This document shows positions 44,621 through 58,178 of a stretch of DNA of 64,000 bases, one piece after another (position 1 is the stretch's first letter; each line of letters begins with the position of its first letter). This stretch comes from Epiperipatus broadwayi (lineage: Eukaryota; Onychophora; Udeonychophora; Euonychophora; Peripatidae). A model generated the notes under the pieces. That model had not been told where the DNA came from. It saw only the letters and a program-made list of their open reading frames with translations, and ran no database searches. The stretch lies in assembly GCA_028023455.1 (NCBI GenBank), contig JAQFVV010012446.1, positions 2,354,001 through 2,418,000 of the forward strand, read 5' to 3'. Position numbers and translations under genes: made by a program.

Positions 44621-44707
44621 AATAAGGTAATGTATATAAAGTTATATAAAGAATGTTTTTATTTATTGTGTATATTGATATGTTATATAGTCTTTCTTTT
44701 AGTTATA

Positions 44708-44890
44708 AAAAACAGGCAAACTCTCTATATGTATTGCCACTCAGTGCAAGCCGGAGTAATCAATGGATGCAAAAAGGCTTGTGCATAAAATCCCCATCTA
44801 GTGCCTACTCATCCAATATCCCCCAGACTAGTTTCTGGCTTGTGGCCTTCATCAGTGAGGAGCCTTGGGTCTGAGAGCACTGCACCTCAG
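44708..44890. mobile_element. Fold-back family A, left arm and core
   Basis: ACAGGCAAACTCTCTATATG, then GTGCAAGCCGGAGTAATCAA, ATAAAATCCCCATCTAGTGC and the complement of the core (CCAGACTAGTTTCTGGCTTG, CTTCATCAGTGAGGAGCC). In this copy the hammerhead-like hairpin on the minus strand is GGC-CACAA-GCC. The right arm is missing. Confidence 0.7.
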
Positions 44891-45337
44891 AAGTGGCAAA
44901 TAATGATCGAATAGTAGTAATTTGAAATTATATTAAAAAAATTACAGGCAAGCGATTTATTTACATTCTAAATTGAATTTTGCTACATTATTTGTATAAT
45001 GAATGTATAATAAGATGAATTATATTACTAATTTTAACAGCACGTAAATAATTTTTACTATCACTTGAATATGTAATGTATAGGATTATAATCACATCAG
45101 AACATTCTCAATCTAAATACATTATTCAGAATTATTTTGCACGCAGATCATTTTTAATAACCTTGCGAATACAATGTCACTTTTTATCTATCAATACTCA
45201 TTCATTCATTTTGACAAAAGGAGAAATCTTTTATCTGACCTCCAACTGTACATATTATGATTCTAATCATTACATATTCGAGAAGTAGTAAAATGATTCT
45301 CATGCTGTTGAAATTAGTAATATTTAATTTAAAATAA
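44891..45337. other. AT-rich interval, nothing recognised
   Basis: A 70-codon frame (45076-45288) has no domain. No repeats matched. Confidence 0.4.
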
Positions 45338-45680
45338 TCACATGATCACCATTGCATAAATTTACACATCCTGTTAATGAGTACCAAACTCTCCATGCAG
45401 TAGTGCCACCAAGTGGCCTTCATTATCAATAGTTACAGGAAGGTTTGTGCATAAAATCCCTATCTAGTACCTAAATCATTCAACCCTCCAGACTAGTTTT
45501 TAGCTTGTGGCTTTCATCAGTGAGGAGCTTTGGATTTGTGACTGCACCTAGATTTTAGGATCTAATGCAATCCTCCAGAAGATATGGATTTTATGCATAA
45601 ATCTTCCTGCATCCATTGATTATAAAGGCTTGCAATTGGTGGCACTACTGTATGGGGAGTTTGGTACTCTTATTAAAATA
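45338..45680. mobile_element. Fold-back family A, complete copy
   Basis: Starts AATCACATGATCACCATTGC, left arm CCAAACTCTCCATGCAGTAG, core, then a shortened spacer, and right arm GGTGGCACTACTGTATGGGG. The terminus on the right is partly lost. Confidence 0.7.
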
Positions 45681-45984
45681 ATATATGAAATGTTAAGCTG
45701 GCTTGGTTAATTTATAAGTTTCAGCTTTTTTTGGATATCAATGTCCATTTATTTACAATATATATGGTTGGAGATCAGATAAAGGAGAAATTATTCTTTT
45801 GTCAGACTGAACGGACATTGATAAATGAAAGATAAAATTGTATTTTCACATTTATTAAAAATGATTAGTTATTGATTCTGCCTGCAAAATAGTTCAGAGT
45901 AATGTATTTGGAATGAGAGTGTTCTGATATGACCATAATCCTAAACATTACATATTCAAGCAGAATATATCATCAATATGGGAG
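45681..45984. other. AT-rich interval, nothing recognised
   Basis: No supported feature. Confidence 0.35.
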
Positions 45985-46760
45985 TGAGTTTGGCAAATAA
46001 AAGAAAAACTAAAAAGAAAATTGATGACCATAGAAATGGATTACTAATGAAGATCTACAATTAGATCAAGGAAAGAGTTTATAAGCAATAACAGAATTTG
46101 AGAAGCAATGAATATGAAATTAGCTATAATAAATGACATCACAACAAGAATATAGAGGATATCTCAGAAAAGATTACAAAAAAAAAAACAAATATTAAAT
46201 TAGATACCACAAGGTAAGAAAAAAGAGAATGTCCAAAAAAGAATTGGAAAAGAGGATAAATTAGGAAAAGAAATTTGCAAAACAATTTATGGATGGGCAG
46301 ACATATCAAATGTTTGGCAACTGAAAAAAGATGTGTATAGAAATGGATTACTGGTGAAAATCTGTAGGAAGGTCAAGGAGAAAACATATAAGTCATAAAA
46401 GAATTTGAGAAATAACAAATATTGAACACATTATAATAAATGATATCAGAACAAGATATTTAGAATGGGATGGACATGTAAAAGGATATATCAGAAAAGA
46501 TTACAAAAACACATTAAACTGTATACCCACTGAGAAAAAGAAAGAACCGATAAAAGGGGCTGGAAAGAAGGGGCAAATAAAAAAATTGGAGATGAAAATT
46601 TTTAGGAAGATTTAAGAATGATATAAGAGATGGGAATAATTACATGGAATTGAAGAACTGGGCAATGAAAAGAACAGAGTGGAAAAATGGATGACTTGAT
46701 GATGTGACTAGTCTCTGGATCTGCCCATGGGACAGAATATTGTTAAAGATGATGTTGACA
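45985..46760 (+). pseudogene. LINE C-terminal region, decayed and partly duplicated (family L3x)
   Basis: Around 46400-46560 the plus strand reads IEHIIINDIRTRYLEWDGHV then KGYIRKDYKNTLNCIPTEKK, the 'I..R...W.GHV.R' block found after the reverse transcriptase in many non-LTR retrotransposons. ELGNEKNRVEKWMT follows near 46645, matching the usual 'A.DR..W' end. An earlier block (45985-46150) repeats the segment before it (TAGAAATGGATTACTAATGA; TAGAAATGGATTACTGGTGA), about 325 bp apart, so part of the sequence is duplicated. Stops and frameshifts are frequent. Confidence 0.55.
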
Positions 46761-47829
46761 AGAGCATGACAATTGGGATTCAGAAGATGTCATCAACTGT
46801 TATAAACTGGTAAGCAGAAGGAGGCTGCGATTATTAATATTATTTTATTAGTTTACATATCTAAGACCAGTCTAGAAGTCTATATTCGTAAGTCTATGAC
46901 TTTACAATTGTGTGTACTAATATCATTTACTAATAACATCAGCCTACTTCTAAGTATTTATGTATTCTGTTATGGTCTTTGGATTAAACTTTTTTCCAGT
47001 TTGACCTATACTCTAATAAAATTCGCGTCGCTCAGAAGTCCCTAATAGCAACCATGTTGCAGCTGGTCTAGCTCTTAGCTGCCATTAAACTTTAATATTT
47101 TTTTTGATGCAAACTGTAATTAAAAGTTACAAAATTATCATTTTGCTTTGAAAATAGTATATAATTAGCTCTTCAGCCTATTGATTCTAATAAAATTTAA
47201 TGGCTTTCAATTTTGCTAACGTTTTTTCGAGACTCCCTGCATAAAAGTCTTTTTATTAAAGAAAAAAAAATTCATTTCATCAACAAAAATCTTTACTTAA
47301 ATAATTAAACCAAAAGAAAATGATAAAGAAATTAAACTTTCAGCGAAAATTCAAAGTTTATAAATGTTGTTATTGTAATGCAAATGGCTTTAAGAATTTG
47401 TTTTGTAAAGATGTATTAAACATTAAAGAAGTAGAAAACTAATAATATGTTAGGCATAAAAGATTCTGAATTTTAAATCCGATAAAAAAAAAAATCTTCT
47501 AAGTTGAGTATAATAACATCTTTTATATTCTACTTGTTATTCAGCTAACACTTTATAATTTGGCACTTATTCTCATAAGTAAATTATGCGATTTATATAA
47601 GTTTGTAAATTCAGACAAACATTCTATACATCGTTTCTTAAGGGAATTCATTATATTATCATATGACTCCAAATTTGAAATTCTAAATTGAGGCTAGTTC
47701 TACCAAATACGTAGCCTGTGCATTGGCACTAAGTGGCAAGTTTTCGGGGGGGGGGGCAGTAAAATTGGCCTAAACCTATTCAGAAAATATATCATGAAAA
47801 CGTCATTCTGTATTGAATCCAGACTTCAT
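46761..47829. other. AT-rich interval, nothing recognised
   Basis: Includes a poly-G run at 47745-47757. No open frame, tRNA box or matching repeat was found. Confidence 0.4.
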
Positions 47830-48031
47830 AATGAGTAGAAAACTCTCCATATAGTAGCGCTAAGGTCTAGGTGCAGTGCTCTTAGATCCAGGCTCCTCAT
47901 TGATGAAAGCCTTAAAGTAAAAACTCATCCGGGGATATTGGATGAATAGGCACTAGATAGGCATTTTATGCACAAACCTCACATTCATTGATTACTCTGA
48001 CTTACACCGAGTGGCGCTACTGTATGGAGAG
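47830..48031. mobile_element. Fold-back family A, right half
   Basis: A short left arm remnant (GAAAACTCTCCATATAGTAG) joins TCTAGGTGCAGTGCTCTTAG, then the core TCCTCATTGATGAAAGCC and GGATATTGGATGAATAGGC, and right arm GTGGCGCTACTGTATGGAGA. The LINE 3' fragment starts immediately after. Confidence 0.65.
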
Positions 48032-48180
48032 TTTGCAGAAATGGAATGGAGTAGAATATGGAAAAATTTAAGAGTGGGGAATGGAAAATAAAGTGGATAA
48101 CAGGTTTATCTGGGCATAATTGCTGAGATATTCTTGACTTCTTTAAGGAGAAGCCACAGTACATCACATCACATTACTGT
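48032..48180 (+). pseudogene. LINE 3' untranslated fragment (family L1x)
   Basis: GGAATGGAGTAGAATATGG, AACAGGTTTATCTGGGCATA and GCTGAGATATTCTTGACTTC match the end of the LINE at 35805-36335. It abuts a family A fold-back, as also happens near 60700. Confidence 0.6.
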
Positions 48181-49008
48181 TTTAACTGCTTGTGTAAGTA
48201 TAGAAAATGCTAATAATGTGATGTTTTACTGCAGAATGTTAAATAATTTTTTCCATAATAAAACTTCATTGTAATGCATATTTTCAAAAATCATAAACAT
48301 TTAAAATAATGTAATATTATCTTGCATTTAATATCACCCTATCAGTGTTAATATCAGACAATGGGCTAATAGCAGAACACTCTCTATTTTTTATTTATTT
48401 TCAATTCATTTTGGTCGTAAGTTGACCTTGCTTTGAGGTTTAAAGCTGATCAGATGTAATCTTCAATGGCATTTTTAACATCAACAATAAGTTTTGGCAA
48501 ATATCTGCCTTATAAAATTGTATTATATTTGAATAATATTATTTTGGGGAAATGTGTACTGATGACTACATTTATAAAAGTAAATACTTTTGATTAAAAG
48601 GTTGAACCAATGAGATCAAATAAATATAATAAAAATAAGGGTAAACCAATTATTTAAAGGAACAAAATCAAAGTATATTAACACAGTTGTTGGGTGATTG
48701 TTATGAATACATTTTTTACACAGTTATTAATATTCAGCTGTTAAAATAATTTTAACATTTCAATATATTGATAAAACTATCAGGCCAGAATACTGCAAAT
48801 GAAAATCTGACAAAGAAAGTGATGTTCAGAAATAAAGCAAGGCTTTGCATAAATATCTAAAAAATTCAACATTTATATTGAAGTTAATAGTTATATGTTA
48901 TTTACATTCAATTGTCTCTTTCTGTTAAAAAAAAATCATTCTTCATTAATTTCTCTTATTCTTCTCTTTCTCTTTCTTTGTACATCATCATATAATCTTA
49001 TATATATA
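48181..49008. other. AT-rich interval, nothing recognised
   Basis: No supported feature apart from a TA run near 49000. Confidence 0.4.
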
Positions 49009-49246
49009 TATATATTGCTTATAACATTTCTTTCATATACACTTCAATGCAAGCAAATTTTCTTAAAAAAACTTATTTATTTTCCTTACAGTTTCAACTG
49101 TCCAGCAGTCTTCATCAGAGAAGAAGATTAGAGCTCTGATGAAAACTGCTGGACAGTCGAAACTGTAAGGAAAATAAAGAAGTTTTTTAAGAAAATTTGT
49201 TTGCATTGAAGTGTATATGAAAGAAGTGTTATAAGCAATATATATA
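49009..49246. mobile_element. Palindrome, family F, simple copy
   Basis: The outer arms TATTGCTTATAACATTTCTT and complement enclose TTTCAACTGTCCAGCAGTCT-TCATCAG (minus-sense core, 49092-49118) and CTGATGAAAACTGCTGGACA-GTCGAAA (plus-sense core, 49136-49162). Each core shows CTGATGA, a hairpin and GAAA. The arms are nearly identical, so it is younger than 10259-10702. Confidence 0.8.
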
Positions 49247-50776
<1,530 letters not shown>

Positions 50777-50797
50777 TAGCAACAGACAGACAAATAT

Positions 50798-50886
50798 AAT
50801 ATTAAATCATCTATGCTTTTTATTACTGTTTTGCAACGCTAAAGCATTGTAAAACAGTAATAAACAGCATAGATGATTTAATATAT
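50798..50886. repeat. Hairpin of ~38-bp arms beside the GATA array
   Basis: ATTAAATCATCTATGCTTTT, TATTACTGTTTTGCAA and the complement TTGTAAAACAGTAATAAACA, GCATAGATGATTTAATAT around a loop of about 10 bases (CGCTAAAGCA). The arms differ by one or two bases. It may promote instability of the neighbouring array. Confidence 0.75.
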
Positions 50887-51895
50887 GGATTTGGCAATGC
50901 AATAAGAAAGATAAAGACAGACAAATAAATAGATTTTAAACTTTTATTCCATAACATATTCTTGAAATATAAATATAAATCTCAAAATTTTGTTTCAAAA
51001 TACAGATGTATGGTCTACATACTAGAAAATAAAAAAATATTTTTTTGATAAATATTTGCTCTTGGCTTAAAGCTGAGTTATTAAATAAAAGAATAGTATG
51101 ACCGGGTAATAACACTTGACCACCAAAATCAATATTCTGCCATTGCTTGTGGCTCCTTAGAACAATTTAATTCAGTATTTCAATAATTAGAATTACTTCA
51201 TAAGTGACTTATGAGGCATTGTTAAGGTATTTTACTGCCATGCTCTATGTTCTAACTTCAAACCCAAATCAGATAAACTTATGGGTTTTTTTTACATTCT
51301 AATCAAATTCATGATTTTTCATTTGATAGCCAATTTACAATCAATCTCAATAACCATTCGTTATTAATCAGTAAATGGGTATTTGGCTATTTTTAGCTAT
51401 AGAGAAAAAAAAATGGAAAAATATTTAAACTCTCATCACCAGATTCATTAGAAATATGTCTTCTGTGTCACCATCTTTTTATGAGAACCCCAAAATTGCG
51501 ATGAGTCAGGTGATTTTTCCAATTAACATAAATTTTAATGAGTCCATACTCTGTAAAAAATTATACATTTATTCTTTTGTTTCAGTTTACTAGATTATAA
51601 AATCAACAAAATTACATTCTAATAGAGATTAAAATAATAAATCGTAAAGAATAATAAAACATAAATCTTTGATTGCATAAATCTTTTTATATATAAATAT
51701 TGATCTAATAATATTTCTACAGTATTTTATATATATATAGTTTTACTAAAAATAAAAAATTCCATCTACTCTTTAATATTGAATCAAAGAGAAGAAAAAA
51801 TAAAAAATCAATACTTTTATATTAAGAATTAGATCGTTTAACGCAAATCTTAAATTAACTTTTATTCCTCTCTATATATACAACTTTATTTTGAA
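50887..51895. other. AT-rich interval, nothing recognised
   Basis: No supported feature. Confidence 0.4.
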
Positions 51896-52209
51896 ACATT
51901 TAACATTTAAGAGTTATATTTTCTTAGCAGAAATCAATTATATAACTCCTTTGAAGGTGTAAGTCTATGGCTAAAGATGTTGTGACCATTTATTATTTAT
52001 ACTGACATTTTTTTGCATTCTTTTATAATTTTAGCAACAGCTTTTGGCCAACACATTTAACATTTAAGAGTTATATTTTCTTAGCAGAAATCAATTATAT
52101 AACTCCTTTGAAGGTGTAAGTCTATGGCTAAAGATGTTGTGACCATTTATTATTTATACTGACATTTTTTTGCATTCTTTTATAATTTTAGCAACAGCTT
52201 TTGGCCAAC
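51896..52209 (+). repeat. Exact tandem duplication of a 157-bp unit
   Basis: Bases 51896-52052 and 52053-52209 read identically in my comparison (start ACATTTAACATTTAAGAGTT, end CAACAGCTTTTGGCCAAC). Identity at this AT-rich, otherwise diverged locus means a very recent event or an assembly or haplotype artefact. Confidence 0.85.
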
Positions 52210-54093
52210 ATATTACACCAATATTTCATTATTTTTCAGATTCTTGGTTGTATTTTTTAATGAATATAATATTATTTTCTATTTGTAGTGTTTCAATTTT
52301 TACAATTTCACTAAAAATATAAATTTAATAAATTAAAATCAGTCTAAAAAATAAAATATCAACTTTGCAAAAAAATAAAAATAAAAAAAACTAATAAACA
52401 GAAATAAAAAATCAAAAGAGAAACTTTCTTTTAGTATTCAGACTAAAAAATGAATTTTAATGAATAAAAAATATATTTAGTGTATATTATGTTAAAGTAT
52501 AACTTCAAATAACAAAAACTCTCATAATTATAATTAGTAAAAAACAACAAAAAATATTAAGTAGATTATTGACATGAGATGCTTCTGTTTCATTTATTAT
52601 TTGATGTCAATAACTTTTCAGATGACTAATTTTCTATTAAAAGGCTATTATATTTAAAGAAAATATAAATATCACACACTTATTTAAAAACAAATATTTA
52701 ATAATTTTATAAAAAATAAATTAAGTAGTTGAACAAATTACATATAAATTTTATTATTTTATTTTCACAATATAAACAAAAACCAATGCTATAAAAGTAC
52801 AATTGCACATTTTCACATAAGTAGACTCTATCTTATTGTTTGTAACTGGCACTAAATGTCACTATTGTTGTTTTTTAATTGATAGTCATTTCTGGTCTCT
52901 GGATATTTCTATCAAAAATAATAAATCACAGAAAATCTTTTTTTTAGTTAAAGTTTCTATCATTAAATATTCAAAATGGATTTCTACCACTAAGAGTATA
53001 CATTATAGCCTACAATACCAATAGAATCCAACAAAGGATCATTAAATATTCATGAAGTTAATGTACACAATCAGTTCCCAGTTTACACAATTAATGAATC
53101 CCACCAGATTTTACAGTTTAATTTAGGCACCAGTCAACAACCTATGATCATTTATTCCTGTGATGTATACAATCATGTCTTCTTTCAAAGATAATGTAAA
53201 AATATTTTTATAAAGAATATATTATTTGAAACATCACTTTATAATAGTCTTTAAAATAGTGAATGCCTTGTAATTAACAATTTTATAAAAAGTTAATGTA
53301 TTGCTAATGAAGGCAAAAAAGATATTTTATTTTTCACATTCAGTTTTGTAAAGTATGACAATGAAATAGAATTGATTTTGCTACAAATAATTATGATGTT
53401 TTCCTCTGTTAAATATCATTAGACTGAGTTATTCAATTCTGAACAACATAAAGTATTTGGAATGTTTTGATTGTATGAAATGTTTAAAACAGGGATGGAG
53501 AAGATGTTGATTGCAGTGCACCCAAGGACTTGCCAAGAAATTTTGGCATAACTGCATAAATTTAAAAGAAGTAATAATAATCAACACTACATTACTCTAG
53601 ATAAAATAGCTATACATCATAAAAATACTTTTTTACTCATACACAGTTATTATAGATAAAATTGACTCTTCACAACCGAAGTGGCTAAGCATAATCAGGC
53701 CCTTACTGATAAATGGGCTGAACGACCCACATTTTTTAGTTTAAAATGTACAATGATGTGTATGTCAAATATAAATTTGTCAGCTTGAAAATGTTTACTG
53801 CACAACCCAAGGGTGCAACCAGAAGCATAGAATGTGTTCAGTCAATGACAAAGCCAATAATGGTGTTTTTGTTGTGACAAAGAAAAATTAATATGTTATC
53901 ACATTTTAAAATAAGGATATATGGCTGAAACAATTGCAAAAAAATGAAAACATGCAATTTTAATACAAAATGGAATGAACAATTTTTCCACACAATGATG
54001 AATACAAAATGTAAGTGTTATGTATGTCATACAAGTGTATCTTTTCCAAAAAAAAGGAAACTTTAAAAGACATTAAAAAATTTTAAATGTGCA
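52210..54093. other. AT-rich interval, nothing recognised
   Basis: About 1.9 kb. The 62-codon frame at 52836-53024 has no domain. A mixed-composition part at 53480-53880 has no open frame and no match elsewhere in the window. Confidence 0.4.
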
Positions 54094-54276
54094 TGTAATA
54101 TATAACAAATGTAATAAGTGTGTTTATACGCAACTATGGAGAAGCTGGTAATTTCTATGAATTAAATATGACTTAGTGCTTTTGAGAACTTAGGGCACTA
54201 AGCCATATTTAATTAATAGAAATAAGAAACTTCCCTATAGTTGCATATAAGTGCACTTATTACATTTATTACATTC
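54094..54276. repeat. ~180-bp palindrome
   Basis: The left arm has AAATGTAATAAGTGTGTTTA, GCAACTATGG and AATTTCTATGAATTAAATAT; the right arm is the complement, with centre GTGCTTTTGAGAACTTAGGGCAC reduced to a loop near 54180-54195. The inner stem ACTTAGTGC / GCACTAAG is clear. Unclassified. Confidence 0.65.
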
Positions 54277-54674
54277 CGTATAGAAGAAGTATAAACAGTT
54301 AACGTCATGTAATATATAAGTGGTAGACAACAACACCTATAGATGACTACAATTAGTTCTCACCCTGAAAAAGTGTACCCAACCTAGTTTAGAATGTGTG
54401 ATACAACTCCAATTAACATATGTTTAATTAATATATGCCAAAATATAAACAAATACTAATATAAACAACAAACAAAATTTACAACCTTTCATTCAAAGCC
54501 CTAGACATCTTTTATTCCCAGCGTTTTTTTGATAGGCCATAGCTAATTTCCCTCTTTTACATTTTTATTTAACTTACACTGTTTTTTGTCTCTCACAGTT
54601 TGTTTTACAATTTTCAAATAATTTCAGCAAAATAAAATTAGCAAAAAATTAAATTTTTCAATTCACGACATTTG
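54277..54674. other. AT-rich interval, nothing recognised
   Basis: No supported feature. Confidence 0.4.
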
Positions 54675-54965
54675 ATGTGATGCACCATGACTTTTCCTTA
54701 TACGGAATCAGGAATCTCTCAGCAACTATGTCCAGAGAAACCTGTTAACTACTTTACCTTCCCTTTCTATTCCCCATGCTAAGTTTTCTCAGATCCTGAT
54801 CCATCTCATTTCCACAACACAATCTTTGTCAACTGCATGGCATTTATATCTCCATCCCTCTTATCTTTTCCCAAACCCAGTATAAAAACCAATAAGCCAC
54901 TTTCTGTATAACCACTTTGTTTACATTTATTCTACCACAACTTCATTATTTGTAGCCTATCTCCA
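54675..54965 (-). pseudogene. LINE 3' end (family L1x), minus strand
   Basis: The complement carries GAATGTAAAC-type sequence, AAAGTGGCTTATTGGTTTTT, ATACTGGGTTTGGGAAAAG and AACAGGTTTCTCTGGACATA, the same end as 35805-36335. In the minus-strand product, ESGLLVFILGLGKDKRD is readable. It is 5'-truncated just after the zinc knuckle. Confidence 0.65.
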
Positions 54966-55514
54966 AGGAATTCATAGAAAGATTTCAGGGGCCATGACCT
55001 TGAAAAAAATCACCTTTCATTTTCTCTGACTCAAACTGAAATTAGCATTTCTTTCACTTACAAATATATACAATAAACTACAGTAGTATTCATTTCATAT
55101 CACTTCATTGTTGCTACAAATCAAAGTATTACTTATGCCCACACATTACTTAAAAAATAGAGTAAATATGCAATGATGTAACCATCTGGAAACATCAAAT
55201 AGATACTGGAATGAGATCTCTTGAGTAAGGATCTTTTGAAGTTCACAGGTGCTACTTTGTTATGATAAATCATGGCATCAGTATACATAATATGTGTCTA
55301 TGTTGAGAATCATAAAACTTTTTGCTGCTACCTTCTAAGAAGGACTCATGATTTTCATTCAATTGCCAAAGTGGGCCATGGAATCAAAAATACTTTCCCC
55401 ATCTTAATATATACCAATTGCTTTTAATAACACATTCGTTAACAGTATCACATAAGCTAACCCAAATTGTTCAAATAATAACCAGTGATCAAGTTGATTT
55501 AATGAACTGTTAAT
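54966..55514. other. AT-rich interval, nothing recognised
   Basis: No supported feature. Confidence 0.4.
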
Positions 55515-55800
55515 AAGACAAAAACCAAAATCTTCATAAAGTAGTGCCACAAAGTGCAAGCCTTTGTAATTAATGGATGCACCTAGACTTTAGGATCTAA
55601 TGCAACCCCTCCATCAGCCACCTTTGACCTACTTGTTAAACTATAAAGCTAGCAGCCTAAGACGAAAACACCATAATGTTTCCAACTGAAATTCATTCAC
55701 TTGTATAGTCATATAGATTTGAATTCAGTTCAGAATCCATATAGTCTTGGTATCTTTGGTTTTTTCAAAAACAACAATCACCATTATCCTACAGGATATG
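55515..55800. mobile_element. Fold-back family A, left arm and spacer
   Basis: A left arm (CAAAATCTTCATAAAGTAGT, GTGCAAGCCTTTGTAAT) joins directly to the end of the core (CCTAGACTTTAGGATCTAAT) and to the spacer (CATAATGTTTCCAACTGAAA, GTCATATAGATTTGAATTC). The core is deleted. Confidence 0.6.
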
Positions 55801-55813
55801 TATAAAACCATCA

Positions 55814-56214
55814 AAACATCACATGATCACCATTTCATATGCTTACACATGCTGTTAATAAGAGTACCAAACTCTTCATATTATTAGTGCCATCAAGTGC
55901 AAGCCATTGTAATTAATGGATGTAGGAAGGTTTGTGCATAAAATCCTTATCTAGTGCATGATCGAGAGTTGCATTATATCCTAAGGTCTAAGTGCAGTGC
56001 TCTAAAATTCAAGCCTCCTCACTGATGAAGGCCACAACCTAGATACTAGTCTGGGGATGTTAGATGAGTAGGCACTAGATAAGGATTTTATGCACAAACT
56101 TTCCTGCATCCTTTGATTACAAAGGTTTGCACTTGGTGGCACTACTCTTTGGAGTTTGGTATTCTTATTAACAGCATGTGAAATCATATGGAATGGTGAA
56201 CATGTGATATTATT
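55814..56214. mobile_element. Fold-back family A, complete copy with both termini
   Basis: The left terminus AACATCACATGATCACCATT and right terminus AATGGTGAACATGTGATATT are inverted. The arms CCAAACTCTTCATATTATTA and ACTCTTTGGAGTTTGGTATT enclose the core (CTCCTCACTGATGAAGGCC, TACTAGTCTGGGGATG). It gives the clearest view of the terminal repeats. The frame at 56002-56223 is repeat-derived. Confidence 0.75.
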
Positions 56215-56361
56215 TATCATCAAGATTTATCATCATCACAATCAAACAATGAAAGATTAGTATGAACATTCTAACTCCAAAAGGACAAAAAGGTGAATAT
56301 AAAGTTTGTACTAACTATGCTAACCGATCTGTAAAATCTAAACACATGTAGTTACTATGTG

Positions 56362-56785
56362 TTAAGCCAGTAAACATCACAAACCCTACTAAACATTGCA
56401 TAATCTTTGCTTGCACATTTTACTATCCACTAATAATTAGTAGCAATTTTCTTTCAATTTTCTTTCAATCTCATTACATTTATATCATCCAGTGCAAGTT
56501 TTAGTAACTAATAAATGCCAGTTGGCAGCACTTAATCAATCCTACTCCAGTGTTGTTTTTTCCAATTATTTCCAGAACAGTTTCTAGCATTAGATTCAAA
56601 ATATCCAAGTGCCTTATTCAAAATTTCAAAACCTCCTTCCTCATGAAAGAGTTAAGCTAGAAACTGATCTGAGGATGTCTGAAGAGGATAATACTGGATA
56701 AGGATTTATTAAACACCTCCATATGGCATCTAATGATTACTAAAAATTACACCAAATGGCATAAACAGTTCATTGCTACTGAATT
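56362..56785. mobile_element. Fold-back family A, old diverged copy
   Basis: AAACATCACAAACCC at the left, then AGTGCAAGTTTTAGTAACTA ATAAATGC-type arm, and the core TCCTCATGAAAGAG, GCTAGAAACTGATCTGAGGA, ending with TAATGATTAC and CAAATGGCA. Divergence is far above that of the neighbours, so the family has been active for a long time. Confidence 0.5.
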
Positions 56786-56812
56786 TCTAATGCTGAGTAT
56801 TCCAATGAAAAC

Positions 56813-57135
56813 ATGACTGATTCTTTTACAAGCTTCCTGAAGCACCATCTCTGAATCAATATGGGTGTTATATAATATCATCATTTAGCACGATTGACCA
56901 CAAAATTTTAACAGCTAAAATGCCTCGAGCATAAATTATGACATTAAACATGACAGTGTGTTTCATACTTCCATACATCGTTTTCAGATCTCTCTGCTAT
57001 CCCAGAATTGTGTAAACCACTTGGAAGCATCATGGCTTCACTGTCAAACACAGTTTAAATCATTTCAAACATTTCAGTAGCAATTTGGCCCAATTTAAAA
57101 CAGGGTAATGTTAGCATATGGTCCTATCACGAGTT
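56813..57135 (-). mobile_element. mariner-like transposase N-terminal remnant, copy 4
   Basis: The minus strand near 57025-57110 gives FKLGQIATEMFEMI then TVFDSEAM, the mariner N-terminal motif with the FKLG start intact. Further 3' it has GAAACACACTGTCATGTTTA and the shared terminus ATTGATTCAGAGATGGTGCT at 56842-56862 (complement). No catalytic domain is present. Confidence 0.65.
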
Positions 57136-57214
57136 AAGGCCCATAACACCTTTGCATTGCATGTTACAATTTGTAAGCCAGACATGCAGCATCCTAAAAG
57201 TTTGGGGTCAACAT

Positions 57215-57400
57215 TCATTATTGTCAACCATTATTGATCCATTGCAGGATGAAGGTCTCTCCAAGTTCAAATCATCTTCACTGATCTCTGGACTTTCTTC
57301 TCTACATCATCCCTGCGCACTTTCTTATTTCATCTCACTTATGGTCTATTTTGGGTCCTTTACAATCTCTTGAAATCCCATTTGAGATTTCAATTGTCCA
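57215..57400 (-). pseudogene. LINE C-terminal fragment (family L2x)
   Basis: The minus strand has DHKWDEIRKCAGMMWRRKSR-type residues in shifted frames, followed by FELGETFILQWINNG and a stop. This matches the 'RW.DEI.K.AG..W...A.DR..W..LGEAF..QW' end of non-LTR retrotransposons. It aligns with 24947-25140 and, as there, lies beside a mariner remnant of the same family. Confidence 0.6.
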
Positions 57401-57985
57401 TTTTTTTGACCAAAAATTTGGGGTAAACAGCTAAATTATATAAGTCACTAGGTGGTATATGCATTGATTCACAGATTGCCCTGCTGGCAGCATGCAAAGA
57501 GAATGGTAATTGTTTAGATTTTTTTATTATGCACTACTATCAGCTCATTTCACTTATTTTTGGGAAAACTTCTACACCTCACCTAGTTGTGGACCTCCAA
57601 TGCATCTTATCCTCAGCCATATATTCCAAATGAAATCAATAAATATTGATTTTACTTTGAGTACCTTTGAAATAGATTTGTTTTTATGCAAAGAATCTGG
57701 TTCAAGTTCACCATAAAATATCTTTTCTTCAGGAAATTTATTACCATAGCTTTGCTTCACAGACCCAAATCAAAAATGTCATTACGGTAGTGGAAATTAA
57801 ACCAGCATACCCAGTTAGCTAAAGAACATACTGAGTAATCTTATAGTCTTTTTGCCATGTTTTTAAAATCATATGAAGTATTCATAAGTGAAATTTCTCA
57901 AGTGCCTTTATAATGCTATCAATAGGAAGTCCATGTTTCACTTTCGTAGAATAAATTGAGCAACATAACTAATCTGTATATTAAG
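57401..57985. other. Interval with overlapping frames of unknown nature
   Basis: A mariner-type terminus scrap (CATTGATTCACAGATTGCCC) lies at 57463. Frames of 68 codons (57510-57716, plus) and 62 codons (57572-57760, minus) overlap. The minus product is hydrophilic at its start (KQSYGNKFPEEKIFYGELEP) and more protein-like, but I recognise no family. Confidence 0.3.
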
Positions 57986-58178
57986 CCAGTTAAACATCAC
58001 ATGATCACCATTTCTTTTTCTTTCACAAGCTATTAAAATAATAGCAATCTTCTCCATACAATAGTGCACCTTGTGCATACTATAGTCATCAATAGATGTC
58101 AGAAGGTATGGAGAGAGTTACTATTAGTTTAATATCACGTGCAATGAAAAGAAAGTGATCATGTGATGTATAACTCGT
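57986..58178. mobile_element. Fold-back family A, short complete copy
   Basis: Left terminus AACATCACATGATCACCATT, arm AATCTTCTCCATACAATAGT, right arm remnant GGTATGGAGAGAGTTACTA and right terminus AGTGATCATGTGATGTATAA. The core is deleted. Confidence 0.65.
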
